Source: Gemmatimonadales bacterium (GTDB lineage: Bacteria; Gemmatimonadota; Gemmatimonadetes; Gemmatimonadales; GWC2-71-9). Taken from it: DNA of 42,388 bases. The DNA is taken from positions 1-42,388 of the forward strand of contig JACCRS010000103.1 in NCBI GenBank assembly GCA_013813435.1, in the 5' to 3' direction. Below are positions 35,395 through 42,388 of the stretch, piece after piece. The translations under genes and the position numbers were made by a program. The first letter of the stretch is position 1; every line of letters begins with the position of its first letter. The notes beneath the pieces are model-generated. The model was given only the letters and a program-made list of their open reading frames with translations. It had not been told where the DNA came from and searched no databases.

Positions 35395-35410
35395 GCTATT
35401 ATCTTCCGCT

Positions 35411-35899
35411 ATGCGCCGGCTGCCGCTTCTGCTGTCGATTCTCCTCCTGCCCGCCTGCAATCGCCCCGGCGATCGTGGGCCGTCGGCTGCCTGCGGCCTT
35501 GCCGCGCTCGCCGGCCCAACAGCCCTGCTGGCTCAGTTCAGTATTCCGAATCAGACACTCGCTACACCGCCGCGAAACCTTCCCGAACGGCTTGTGGTGC
35601 GCCAGGTCGCGGGAAAGGCCTACCCGGCCATCGTGGGCCGAGCCGACTCCCTTTGGATCATCGGCCTTCAGGGGCGGCTTCCCAACAACGTCAAACCGGG
35701 CTTTGGTGTGCTGATCCAGGATCTGGATGGCGAGCCTATCGGAGTGATGCTCTATGAGGGAGCGTCGGTCGAAGGAGCGCCCGAAATCGGAGCGGTTTCA
35801 GCCGGCGACGGTACCGTCCCCCTGATTGGCATCCAACTCGATCCCGCCAAGATCGAAGATCCCAGTTGTCCGCTCTTTCCTGATACCGTTATCCAGTGA
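35411..35899 (+). CDS. Small lipoprotein, function unknown
   Basis: A 162-residue protein starting MRRLPLLLSILLLPAC, a compact lipoprotein signal with C16. I use ATG 35411 rather than the track start at 35378, which precedes the signal peptide by 11 unrelated residues and overlaps the HD gene. The mature part has beta-strand character (AYPAIVGRADSLWIIGLQGR, GFGVLIQDLDGEPIGVM). No family recognised. Its stop overlaps the next start (GTGA), so it is coupled to the amidotransferase. Confidence 0.72.
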   Translation: MRRLPLLLSILLLPACNRPGDRGPSAACGLAALAGPTALLAQFSIPNQTLATPPRNLPERLVVRQVAGKAYPAIVGRADSLWIIGLQGRLPNNVKPGFGVLIQDLDGEPIGVMLYEGASVEGAPEIGAVSAGDGTVPLIGIQLDPAKIEDPSCPLFPDTVIQ

Positions 35900-36684
35900 G
35901 CTTTGTCCGGATCGCGGTCAGCGGCGTGCTGCGCACCTGGGATGGTGCCGAGCGCACCGGCGTGAACGCTGCTTACGTCCGGGCGCTGCTGTGCGCGGGT
36001 GGGATACCGCTGATCCTGTCGCCGCTGATGGGCGCCTCGCTGGCAGCGTCGGCACTGGACGGGTGCGACGGGCTCCTCCTCACCGGTGGCGAGGACATCG
36101 AGCCTTCGTGGTACGGCGCCGAGCCATCACCCTTCCTGAGCCCACCCAGCCAGGATCGCGATCTGTTCGAGTTGGCTCTCTTCGCAGTGGCCCGTCAGCG
36201 CGATCTGCCCATTCTGGGAATTTGCCGCGGAATTCAGCTTATCAATGTGGCGCTAGGAGGCACTCTCTATCAGGATCTTCCCTCCGACCGGCCGGACAGC
36301 GTGGACCACAGCCCGGCGGGGGCGCGGGACGCCCGCAGTCATCCGATCCGACTCCAGCCGGGCAGCCGCGTGGCAGCGGCGCTCGATGCCACGGAGATCA
36401 CGGTAAACTCGGTTCACCATCAGGCCGTCGAGAATCTGGCGCCTGGCCTGATAGCCACCGGGTGGACTGGAGACGGTCTGATCGAGGCGGCCGAGAGCGA
36501 GTCAGGTGCTTCGTGGATACTGGCGGTTCAATGGCATCCGGAAGAGATGTACGCCGACAGCCGGGCGCCGGAGCATGGCCTCTTTTCGGCGCTGGTCACC
36601 GAGGCGGGTCTTGCCGGCAGGAGCTCAGTGGGTAGAGGACGGAAAGAAGACACGATCGCTCATGCCGTTGAGCGCACTCCGTAG
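35896..36684 (+). CDS. Class I glutamine-amidotransferase-like gamma-glutamyl hydrolase (peptidase C26, PuuD-like)
   Basis: A 262-residue protein with the nucleophile in LGICRGIQLINVALGG (Cys about 111) and VQWHPE histidine/glutamate (about 213-216). These match gamma-glutamyl-gamma-aminobutyrate hydrolases and relatives. It probably cleaves gamma-glutamyl amides in the cytoplasm. GTG start overlapping the previous stop. The last 20 residues (GRGRKEDTIAHAVERTP) run 60 bases into the convergent gene and look like an extension after loss of an earlier stop. Confidence 0.9.
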   Translation: MSFVRIAVSGVLRTWDGAERTGVNAAYVRALLCAGGIPLILSPLMGASLAASALDGCDGLLLTGGEDIEPSWYGAEPSPFLSPPSQDRDLFELALFAVARQRDLPILGICRGIQLINVALGGTLYQDLPSDRPDSVDHSPAGARDARSHPIRLQPGSRVAAALDATEITVNSVHHQAVENLAPGLIATGWTGDGLIEAAESESGASWILAVQWHPEEMYADSRAPEHGLFSALVTEAGLAGRSSVGRGRKEDTIAHAVERTP

Positions 36685-37302
36685 GGACGAAAAGCGGTCG
36701 GCTGCGGTTCTGAGAACCAGGTCCAGCCCGTATTGCGCCGCCAGGGCGTGGTCGGATGCCATTCCGAATCCTCTGCTGCCCAGGGCGTCGTAATAGCTCA
36801 CATCGGGGCCCGCTTTGCGCAGGCGCCGGGCTGCGATATAATCGGGAAAGAGTCCCGTGAGCCAGAGTGCGTAGTTGCCAAGGTGGACCATCACTTTGAA
36901 GCGGCGCTCGCCCCCGGTCGCCTCGAGATCGGCCAGAATATCCACGAGGTAGCGATGCTGCTGGTCATCGTTCCAGTCGATCCGCCAGGCCCGGTCCCGC
37001 TGTCCGAACTCGAGCAGGAGCGCTGCCAGGTAGTCCGCCAGGTCTCGATCATCCAGGCCTGAGTTGCGCAGGGCGTGGCGAACCAGGACGTAAAAGAAGA
37101 GTGCCTCAGACGGCAGCAACATCGAACGCACGGTCAGCAGCCGCTCGACCAGCTCAGGGGCGTCAAGCAGTGGATCGGGCCCCTCGGTCGTCAGCCGGCG
37201 CTCCAGATAGGCGCGGCGCTGAGCTGAACCGCTGCTCAGCAGTAGGATCACCAGCTGCAGGTCCGCCGCAGTCAGGCGGCCTCGGGTATTTGCGCGGATC
37301 AT
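36625..37302 (-). CDS. Helical conserved-looking protein, function unknown
   Basis: A 225-residue protein without signal peptide or recognised motif, rich in Leu/Ala/Arg helices (LVERLLTVRSMLLPSEALFF, HRYLVDILADLEATGGER). I reject the 304-residue track start at 37539: ATG 37302 has a perfect GGGAGGG 6 bases upstream. This start shares the bases CATG with the start of the divergent kinase gene. The 3' end overlaps the convergent amidotransferase gene by 60 bases. Confidence 0.75.
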   Translation of the reverse strand: MIRANTRGRLTAADLQLVILLLSSGSAQRRAYLERRLTTEGPDPLLDAPELVERLLTVRSMLLPSEALFFYVLVRHALRNSGLDDRDLADYLAALLLEFGQRDRAWRIDWNDDQQHRYLVDILADLEATGGERRFKVMVHLGNYALWLTGLFPDYIAARRLRKAGPDVSYYDALGSRGFGMASDHALAAQYGLDLVLRTAADRFSSLRSALNGMSDRVFFPSSTH

Positions 37303-39319
37303 GAATAACCCTCCCTCAGCAAAACCGGCGTCGCAGGCCGACGCCGATCTCGATCTCGTCCGCCGGTTGACTGCCTTCGGGCAGGAGGTGGCGGGCACCC
37401 TGCGCCGGGCCTCGGTAATCGATCTACTCGTGCGGCACGTCCGGGAATCGCTCACGCCTAGTGAGATTGCGGTGGCCCTGTTCCAGCGCGAGGCCGAAAC
37501 TATCGACTTCGTGCTCGGCTGGCCGCCGGGGCGCACCAACCCCCGCCCGCTGCTTGAGCTCGCGAGCCGGCGAGGGCCCCTCCTTATTCATGGTGAGCTC
37601 GACAGCGTCCTTCGAGAAGCCGGGCTCACCCCTCCACCTTTGACGGCTGGTAGCTGGCTGGTCGCACCGTTCATAGCCAAAGGTAGAGTAACTGGGGCCA
37701 TCGCCGCGCGCGGTGAGGCAGGTCGCTACCGGCCGGCTGACCTGGTGTTGCTCGAGGGCCTCGTGTCGCAGGCGAGCATCGCCCTCGAGAGCGCCCGCCT
37801 GGTGGATCTCCACGATGACGGCCGGCGAACCTGGCAGGAAGTGGTGGATGCCATCTCTCCGGCGCTGTGCATCGTCGATCGGAGCGGCGCCATCCGCCGA
37901 GCCAACCGCGCCTTTGCCGATTTAGTTAACGCGCCCCCCGCCAGTCTCATCGGACGGCCATGGCAGGCCTTCATTCCACCGGAGTGGGGCGCGGATATCC
38001 AGCGGGCGTTGGACCAGCAAGGAGCGGGCCGGGAGGTTGAACTCCGCACCAGCGAGCGCACCTATGCCGTTACCGCCGTTCCGATTAGCAGCACCGATCG
38101 AAGTGCGGTGGTGCTGCTGTTTGACGATCAGACCGAGCGCCGGCGGCTGCAAGACCAGTTGATCCAGTCGGAAAAAATGTCGGCCATCGGCCAGCTCATT
38201 GCGGGTATCGCTCACGACCTCAACAACCCGCTGGCCTCGGTGCTAGGCTTCGCCGACTTCCTCACCGAGGTGCCGCACGTGCCGCCCAGCATCCGCGAGC
38301 CGCTCACAGTGATCCGGGAGGAGGCGGAGCGGGCCTCGAGCATCGTTCGGAACCTGCTGGGCTTTGCCCGGAAGCAGGATAATCAGCGGCGCCCCACCGC
38401 CCTGAAGCCACTGCTCGACGGCACCTTCGTCCTGCTGCGTAACCAACTGATGGCGCACCGGGTGGAGGCCCTGATCGAGGTCGAGCCGGATCTCCCGATG
38501 CCGGACATCGATCCCAATCAGATTCAGCAGGTGTTCGTCAACTTGATCAACAACGCCGCCCAGGCAGTCGCCTCCACCGGACGTCCGGGAACCATCGTGG
38601 TCCGGGCTCGCCGCTGGCTGGACGGCGTAGCGATTGACTTCATTGACGACGGGCCGGGGATGTCGGAGCAGCTTGCCTCGCAAGTCTTCGAGCCATTCTT
38701 CACCACCAAGGCCGAAGGAGAGGGGACCGGACTGGGACTTTCGATCAGTCAGGGGATCGTGAAAGAGCACGGCGGTCGCATCATGCTCTCGACCGAAGAG
38801 AGAAAGGGCTCGACTTTCACGGTGCAGCTTCCGGTAGGTGCCCGCTCGCCAATGCCTGTGACGGACGCTGCCACCCGCAGTCCGACCAAACGGCTCCGAG
38901 TGCTGGTAGTAGACGACGAGCCACACATCCTGCATTACATGAGAGCAACGCTGGAGGCATGGGGTCATATACCGGTGGTGGCCAGCGACGGGGCTCAGGC
39001 ACTATCGATTGCGTGCCGCGAAACGTTCGACCTGATCATCTCGGATCTTCGGATGCCGCGATACGGCGGGCGTGAGTTCTACGAGGAGCTCTCCCGCCGT
39101 AATCCCGTCATAGCCGCGCGCTTGGTCTTCAGCACTGGAGACACCGTCCGCGGCGACACTCTCGCGTTCCTCGAGACGCTCGATCGTCCATACCTTCACA
39201 AGCCGTTCAGTCTCGCCGAGCTCCGCGCCTTACTGGCTGAGGTAGTGCGGGAGAGTGGGCCCCAAGCCGCCGTGCGTGACAGCGGACCCCGGCCGGCGGA
39301 CGCCCTTCCCGGTACGTGA
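37301..39319 (+). CDS. Hybrid sensor histidine kinase (GAF-PAS-HisKA-HATPase-receiver)
   Basis: A 672-residue cytoplasmic hybrid kinase. GAF-like domain (about 28-165), PAS (about 178-280), HisKA with H305 in GIAHDLNNPLASVLG, HATPase (N-box about 405-415, DDGPGMS, GTGLGLSIS), then a receiver with acidic pair DDE near 538-540 and phospho-acceptor D582 in ISDLRMP. There are no membrane segments, so it senses an internal signal through GAF/PAS. The GTs downstream begin directly after its stop codon. The ATG 37301 has no clear ribosome site and overlaps the divergent start. Confidence 0.9.
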   Translation: MNNPPSAKPASQADADLDLVRRLTAFGQEVAGTLRRASVIDLLVRHVRESLTPSEIAVALFQREAETIDFVLGWPPGRTNPRPLLELASRRGPLLIHGELDSVLREAGLTPPPLTAGSWLVAPFIAKGRVTGAIAARGEAGRYRPADLVLLEGLVSQASIALESARLVDLHDDGRRTWQEVVDAISPALCIVDRSGAIRRANRAFADLVNAPPASLIGRPWQAFIPPEWGADIQRALDQQGAGREVELRTSERTYAVTAVPISSTDRSAVVLLFDDQTERRRLQDQLIQSEKMSAIGQLIAGIAHDLNNPLASVLGFADFLTEVPHVPPSIREPLTVIREEAERASSIVRNLLGFARKQDNQRRPTALKPLLDGTFVLLRNQLMAHRVEALIEVEPDLPMPDIDPNQIQQVFVNLINNAAQAVASTGRPGTIVVRARRWLDGVAIDFIDDGPGMSEQLASQVFEPFFTTKAEGEGTGLGLSISQGIVKEHGGRIMLSTEERKGSTFTVQLPVGARSPMPVTDAATRSPTKRLRVLVVDDEPHILHYMRATLEAWGHIPVVASDGAQALSIACRETFDLIISDLRMPRYGGREFYEELSRRNPVIAARLVFSTGDTVRGDTLAFLETLDRPYLHKPFSLAELRALLAEVVRESGPQAAVRDSGPRPADALPGT

Positions 39320-40399
39320 ATGAGCGCGCCTGTCGTCCACGTGGCCTCTGGTCGCGAGTGGCGGGGGGGCCAGCGGCAGGTATGGTTGCTGGCCCAGGCT
39401 CTCGGGCGCAGCGGGGTGCAGCAGGTCGTAGTGACCGGCGCCGGGACCGAGCTTGCACGGCGACTGCGATCCTCGGGGGTGCCGGTCCGAACCATTCCGT
39501 GGAAGGCAGGGCTCGATCCCAGGGTGCTGCCAGCCATCCTCGGGGAAATCCGGCGTAGCCGAGCGCTTCTCCACGCTCACGACTCTCACGCGCTCTCCCT
39601 CTCGGGCGTGTGCGCGGTGCTAACAGAAACCCCGCTCATCGTAACCCGCAGGGTTGATTTCCCGCTCAGGCGCAAGGGATTCTGGGCCCGCGCCAACCGG
39701 GTCATCGCGATTTCCCACGCCGTGGCCGCAGTGCTCGCTCGCGGAGGGGTCGACCCGGAACGGATCACCGTAATCCACTCCGGCATCTCGGTAGACCATA
39801 CGCGCAACGCCGCCAGGCTGGGGGCGCGAGGCCTGCTTGGTCTGGCTCCGCACGCGCGTGTGGCCGCGAACGTGGGGGCGCTCGTCCCCCACAAAGATCA
39901 TGCAACGCTGGTGAACGCCGCTAAACAGTTGGAGCACCGCCACCCGGATCTGCACTGGGTGGTAGCGGGCGAAGGCGAGCTCAGGGCCGCGCTCGAGACC
40001 CAGATCGGCGCCCTCGGCCTGAGAGGCCGTGTCCACCTGATGGGTCAGATCCTCGCCCCCGAGCGCCTGATCGCGGATGCAAATTTGTTCGTCATGAGCT
40101 CACGTCAGGAGGGATTGGGTACCTCCGTCCTGGAGGCAATGGCGCTTGGCATCCCCGTTGCTTCCACCACCGCGGGCGGGTTGCCCGAGATGCTGGGTAG
40201 CGGGGCCGGGCTTCTGGTCTCTCCCGGCGATCCGATCGCTCTGGCCGATGCCGTGAACCAGCTCCTGGAGAACGCTGAGCTGCGTATCAAGCTGGTGGAG
40301 CGAGCCCGGGCTGAAGTCCTGAGATTTACCGATCTTCGTATGGCAGAGGAGGTCCGATCGGTGTATCGTTCGTGCGCCCATTCTCTTGACGGATCATGA
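39320..40399 (+). CDS. Glycosyltransferase family 4-like
   Basis: A 359-residue GT-B glycosyltransferase. The N-terminal domain has SGREWRGGQRQVWLLAQAL, the C-terminal domain RQEGLGTSVLEAMALG with the Ex7E motif and TTAGGLPEML. It should transfer a sugar from a nucleotide donor to an envelope glycan or lipid. Its ATG is the base after the kinase stop, and it overlaps the GT2 gene by 4 bases, so the group is translated as one. Confidence 0.9.
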   Translation: MSAPVVHVASGREWRGGQRQVWLLAQALGRSGVQQVVVTGAGTELARRLRSSGVPVRTIPWKAGLDPRVLPAILGEIRRSRALLHAHDSHALSLSGVCAVLTETPLIVTRRVDFPLRRKGFWARANRVIAISHAVAAVLARGGVDPERITVIHSGISVDHTRNAARLGARGLLGLAPHARVAANVGALVPHKDHATLVNAAKQLEHRHPDLHWVVAGEGELRAALETQIGALGLRGRVHLMGQILAPERLIADANLFVMSSRQEGLGTSVLEAMALGIPVASTTAGGLPEMLGSGAGLLVSPGDPIALADAVNQLLENAELRIKLVERARAEVLRFTDLRMAEEVRSVYRSCAHSLDGS

Positions 40400-41193
40400 T
40401 TTACGTCTGTATACCGAGTTACAACGAAGGGCCGACAATCGGGCTCCTCCTCTGGAAGATTCGACAGGTATTTGCCGGCTTTCAACGGGAGTACCAGCTC
40501 CTGGTCCTGGACGACGGCTCCACCGATGCAACCGGAGAAGTGCTCGAGCGCTACACCCGAGTGCTGCCGCTAAGCGTGATCCGGCACCAGGAGCGACAAG
40601 GCTATGCCAAAAGCGTGGAGGAGCTGCTGCGCCAGGCGGTGGAGCGAACTGACCGGCCTAAGCGCGACTGCGCGATACTGATGCACGCCGATTTCGCTCA
40701 CGGCCCCAGCTTTATACCCGACCTGGTTCGACGAATCGAGAGCGGTGCCGACATCGTTGTGGCTCAGAGCAGGCTCCGGGGGGAGCCGTCGCGTCTCCGG
40801 CGTTGGGCTCGACGGATGGCTCCGGTTCTACTGCGAGGAGCCGTTAAGGTTCCTGGTGTAAGCGACGTGGTTTCTGGATTCGCCGTATTTCGGCTAGTCA
40901 CCCTGCGTAACGCCTTCCGTGGCGGCCCTGCACCTCTCCTCAGCACCGACGGCTGGAGTGCCAACGCGGAGCTGTATGCCCGTACCGCACGTCACGCCCG
41001 CCGCGTGGAGACCATCGCAGCCGTCGAGCGTGGCGACCTCCGCCAACGCGAGAGCCGCGTCAATTCCTGGGAAGCGGCTCTCAGCGTCTGGACTTCGCGC
41101 CGGACGTTGCGGCGCGCGGCTCCTTCGTCCCCGGCAACTGTTCCGGCAGGCCCTCGTGAACCGGAACAACAAGCCGAATTGGCATCGCCGTGA
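40396..41193 (+). CDS. Glycosyltransferase family 2-like
   Basis: A 265-residue GT-A enzyme with CIPSYNEGPTIG and LDDGSTDATGEVL. The second metal motif reads LMHADFAHGP, with histidine in place of the first aspartate of the usual DxD, a variant found in some polyprenyl-phosphate glycosyltransferases. There are no membrane segments; a basic C-terminal tail follows residue 220. Coupled on both sides (ATGA, GTGA). Probably acts on the same envelope glycan as the GT4. Confidence 0.87.
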   Translation: MIYVCIPSYNEGPTIGLLLWKIRQVFAGFQREYQLLVLDDGSTDATGEVLERYTRVLPLSVIRHQERQGYAKSVEELLRQAVERTDRPKRDCAILMHADFAHGPSFIPDLVRRIESGADIVVAQSRLRGEPSRLRRWARRMAPVLLRGAVKVPGVSDVVSGFAVFRLVTLRNAFRGGPAPLLSTDGWSANAELYARTARHARRVETIAAVERGDLRQRESRVNSWEAALSVWTSRRTLRRAAPSSPATVPAGPREPEQQAELASP

Positions 41194-41948
41194 CCAGCCT
41201 CAGACTCGCCATCGCCCTGATGCAGGCTCCCGCCCCGGCCGCAGCGGCCCCGCCACCTCCGGATTACCCGTTCGCCGTCGGCGAGAAGCTCAGTTACAGC
41301 GCCAAGCTGGGAATGCTGACGCTGGGCTCGGCAACATTGGAGGTTGCCTCGATTGACACGGTTCGAGGCGTGGAAAGCTTCCGGTTGCGCTTTCGCCTCA
41401 AGGGGAAAAACGCTTTCTACTCCCTTGACGATGTGCTGGAGTCCTGGGTTGGGACCTCGGATCTGATCTCCCGACGCTTCGTGCAGGACTTCGTGGAGAA
41501 CGAGAAGCCGACGCACCGGCTCTACGAGATTTATCCCGATTCCGGATTTTTTCGACAGCAGGGGCGTGACACCAGGCTTGCCACGCCGCCCGACCCCCTC
41601 GACGATGCCGGGTTCTTCTACTTTGTTCGCGTCACTCCCTTGGAAGTGGGCCGGAGGTACAGCTACGACCGGTACTTTCGAAAGGAGAAGAACCCTGTCA
41701 CCATCCAAGTGGTTAAGCGGGAGAAGCTGGAGCTGCCGGACGGGGCCAAGGTCCAGTGCCTGGTGCTCCACCCTATCATCGACACCAAGGGGCTCTTCTC
41801 CAAGCGGTCGGAGACCCGTATCTGGCTTACCGACGACGCCCGGCGCCTTCCGGTGCAGGTCCGCACCAAATTCCCCTTCGGCACTATTACCCTCAGACTC
41901 AAGAGCATGGTTCTGCCCGGCACCACCACATCGGCAATGAGCCGCTGA
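41190..41948 (+). CDS. DUF3108 family protein
   Basis: A 252-residue protein that matches the DUF3108 pattern: FAVGEKLSYSAKLGMLTLGS, SLDDVLESWV, DAGFFYFVRV and a C-terminal TDDARRLPVQVRTKFPFGTI. These are predicted periplasmic beta-rich proteins, often beside envelope glycan genes. The short N-terminus (LRLAIALMQAPAPAAAAPPP) may be a weak signal. GTG start overlapping the GT2 stop. Confidence 0.85.
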   Translation: MTSLRLAIALMQAPAPAAAAPPPPDYPFAVGEKLSYSAKLGMLTLGSATLEVASIDTVRGVESFRLRFRLKGKNAFYSLDDVLESWVGTSDLISRRFVQDFVENEKPTHRLYEIYPDSGFFRQQGRDTRLATPPDPLDDAGFFYFVRVTPLEVGRRYSYDRYFRKEKNPVTIQVVKREKLELPDGAKVQCLVLHPIIDTKGLFSKRSETRIWLTDDARRLPVQVRTKFPFGTITLRLKSMVLPGTTTSAMSR

Positions 41949-41950
41949 TC

Positions 41951-42388
41951 GTGTACCGCGAGGCCGACCTCAGCCGCCTCACGACAATCCCGGTCGCCGG
42001 GCGGCATAACAAGGTCGAGCAGCGCCTGCTGGCGGCACCTCCCGGAACAGATCGCTCGTTCTCGGCATTCCTCACGAGCCTCCCCGACGTCCTCGCCGCC
42101 CGCGAGCTTCACCAGGTCATTGGCGCTGTGGCCACAAGCCGGCGGGATGGCCGTGGGATGATCCTGCTCCTGGGGGGGCACGTCGTGAAAGTGGGACTCG
42201 GCCCGCTAATCAACGCGTGGATGGCCCGGGGCATCGTCACCCATGTCGCCATGAATGGCGCCGCGGCGATTCACGATTTCGAGTTGGCGGCATTTGGCGG
42301 AACCAGTGAGGACGTGGAGGAGGGCCTGACCGACGGGAGCTTCGGAATGGCTGAGGAGACCGGAGCTGAGATGAACGCGGCCATCACC
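41951..42388 (+). CDS. Conserved protein of unknown function (partial, runs off right edge)
   Basis: The first 146 codons of a gene starting GTG 41951, 2 bases after the DUF3108 stop, open to the window end. Residues such as MILLLGGHVVKVGLGPLI, VTHVAMNGAAAIHDFELAAF, GGTSEDVEEGL and GSFGMAEETG read as a Rossmann-like core that faintly recalls deoxyhypusine-synthase-like proteins, but I cannot confirm this. Position suggests a role in the same glycan pathway. Confidence 0.78.
   Translation, partial: MYREADLSRLTTIPVAGRHNKVEQRLLAAPPGTDRSFSAFLTSLPDVLAARELHQVIGAVATSRRDGRGMILLLGGHVVKVGLGPLINAWMARGIVTHVAMNGAAAIHDFELAAFGGTSEDVEEGLTDGSFGMAEETGAEMNAAIT

Noticed and set aside
37303-37539. Upstream extension of the minus gene at 36625-37302
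   Set aside because: Antisense to the kinase GAF domain, Arg/Ser-rich, and the internal ATG has a perfect ribosome site.

Overview
The window reads as ordinary chromosome from a GC-rich, Gram-negative-type soil or sediment bacterium. Gene content and style most resemble Gemmatimonadota: many lipoproteins with clear lipoboxes, an ECF42-type sigma factor with a YciI partner, paired ferritin-like secreted proteins, TPR and CocE-type proteins, and several conserved proteins I know mainly from that phylum. This assignment is inference from gene content; no rRNA or tRNA is present. I see no phage, integrase, IS element or CRISPR array.

Layout. 1-5.1 kb (minus): a membrane protein, a GH2 glycosidase with a C-terminal amidotransferase-like domain, and the start of a GH1-like/RmlD fusion that runs off the left edge. 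5.2-6.1 kb (plus): half-size TauE/SafE transporter and a PEBP protein. 6.3-14.7 kb (plus): the four-gene ligase-associated DNA repair set (exonuclease, ATP-dependent ligase, DEXH helicase, PdeM phosphoesterase), split in the middle by an alcohol dehydrogenase and a zinc-ribbon/metallo-beta-lactamase protein. 15.2-16.9 kb: YciI protein and ECF42 sigma factor. 17.2-19.7 kb: HTH regulator and CocE-type hydrolase. 20-22.7 kb (minus): DUF305 and LVIVD-repeat lipoproteins. 22.9-24.1 kb: ECF sigma and zinc-finger anti-sigma, ended by a strong terminator, facing two ferritin-like exported proteins (24.1-25.6 kb) and an HSL-type esterase lipoprotein. 27.2-30.6 kb: FabZ-like hotdog protein, two broken genes, a phospholipase D-type protein, dodecin and MOSC protein. 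30.9-34.2 kb (minus): POT peptide transporter, DUF1028 protein, coiled-coil protein. 34.3-36.7 kb (plus): small conserved protein, HD-type phosphohydrolase, lipoprotein, class I amidotransferase. 37.3-42.4 kb (plus): hybrid histidine kinase, GT4, GT2, DUF3108 protein and a partial conserved protein, all abutting or overlapping.

The most unusual feature is a dispersed repeat system. At least seven intergenic loci (about 5.1, 6.1, 8.9, 10.2, 15.6, 32.5 and 33.6 kb) carry imperfect tandem HEPTAMERS (GTGAGCG/GTAAGCG, GAGCTAT, GTCGAGG and others). In six of them a second arm lies in inverted orientation, and in several the arms surround a separate core of the type GTCATCCTGAG...CGAAGGATCT. The arms begin at or inside stop codons and end directly before start codons. 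They supply charged C-terminal tails to several proteins and the entire export signal of the DUF1028 protein. A similar inverted purine/pyrimidine element sits in frame inside the GH2 gene.

A second theme is gene decay. Six recognisable gene remnants (serine hydrolase C-terminus, small membrane protein, esterase with internal deletion, lipoprotein with two frameshifts, TPR C-terminus, cytochrome bd N-terminus) lie in the gaps between intact genes, mostly where transcription direction changes. Some frameshifts could be assembly errors, but the truncations and internal deletion cannot be explained that way easily.
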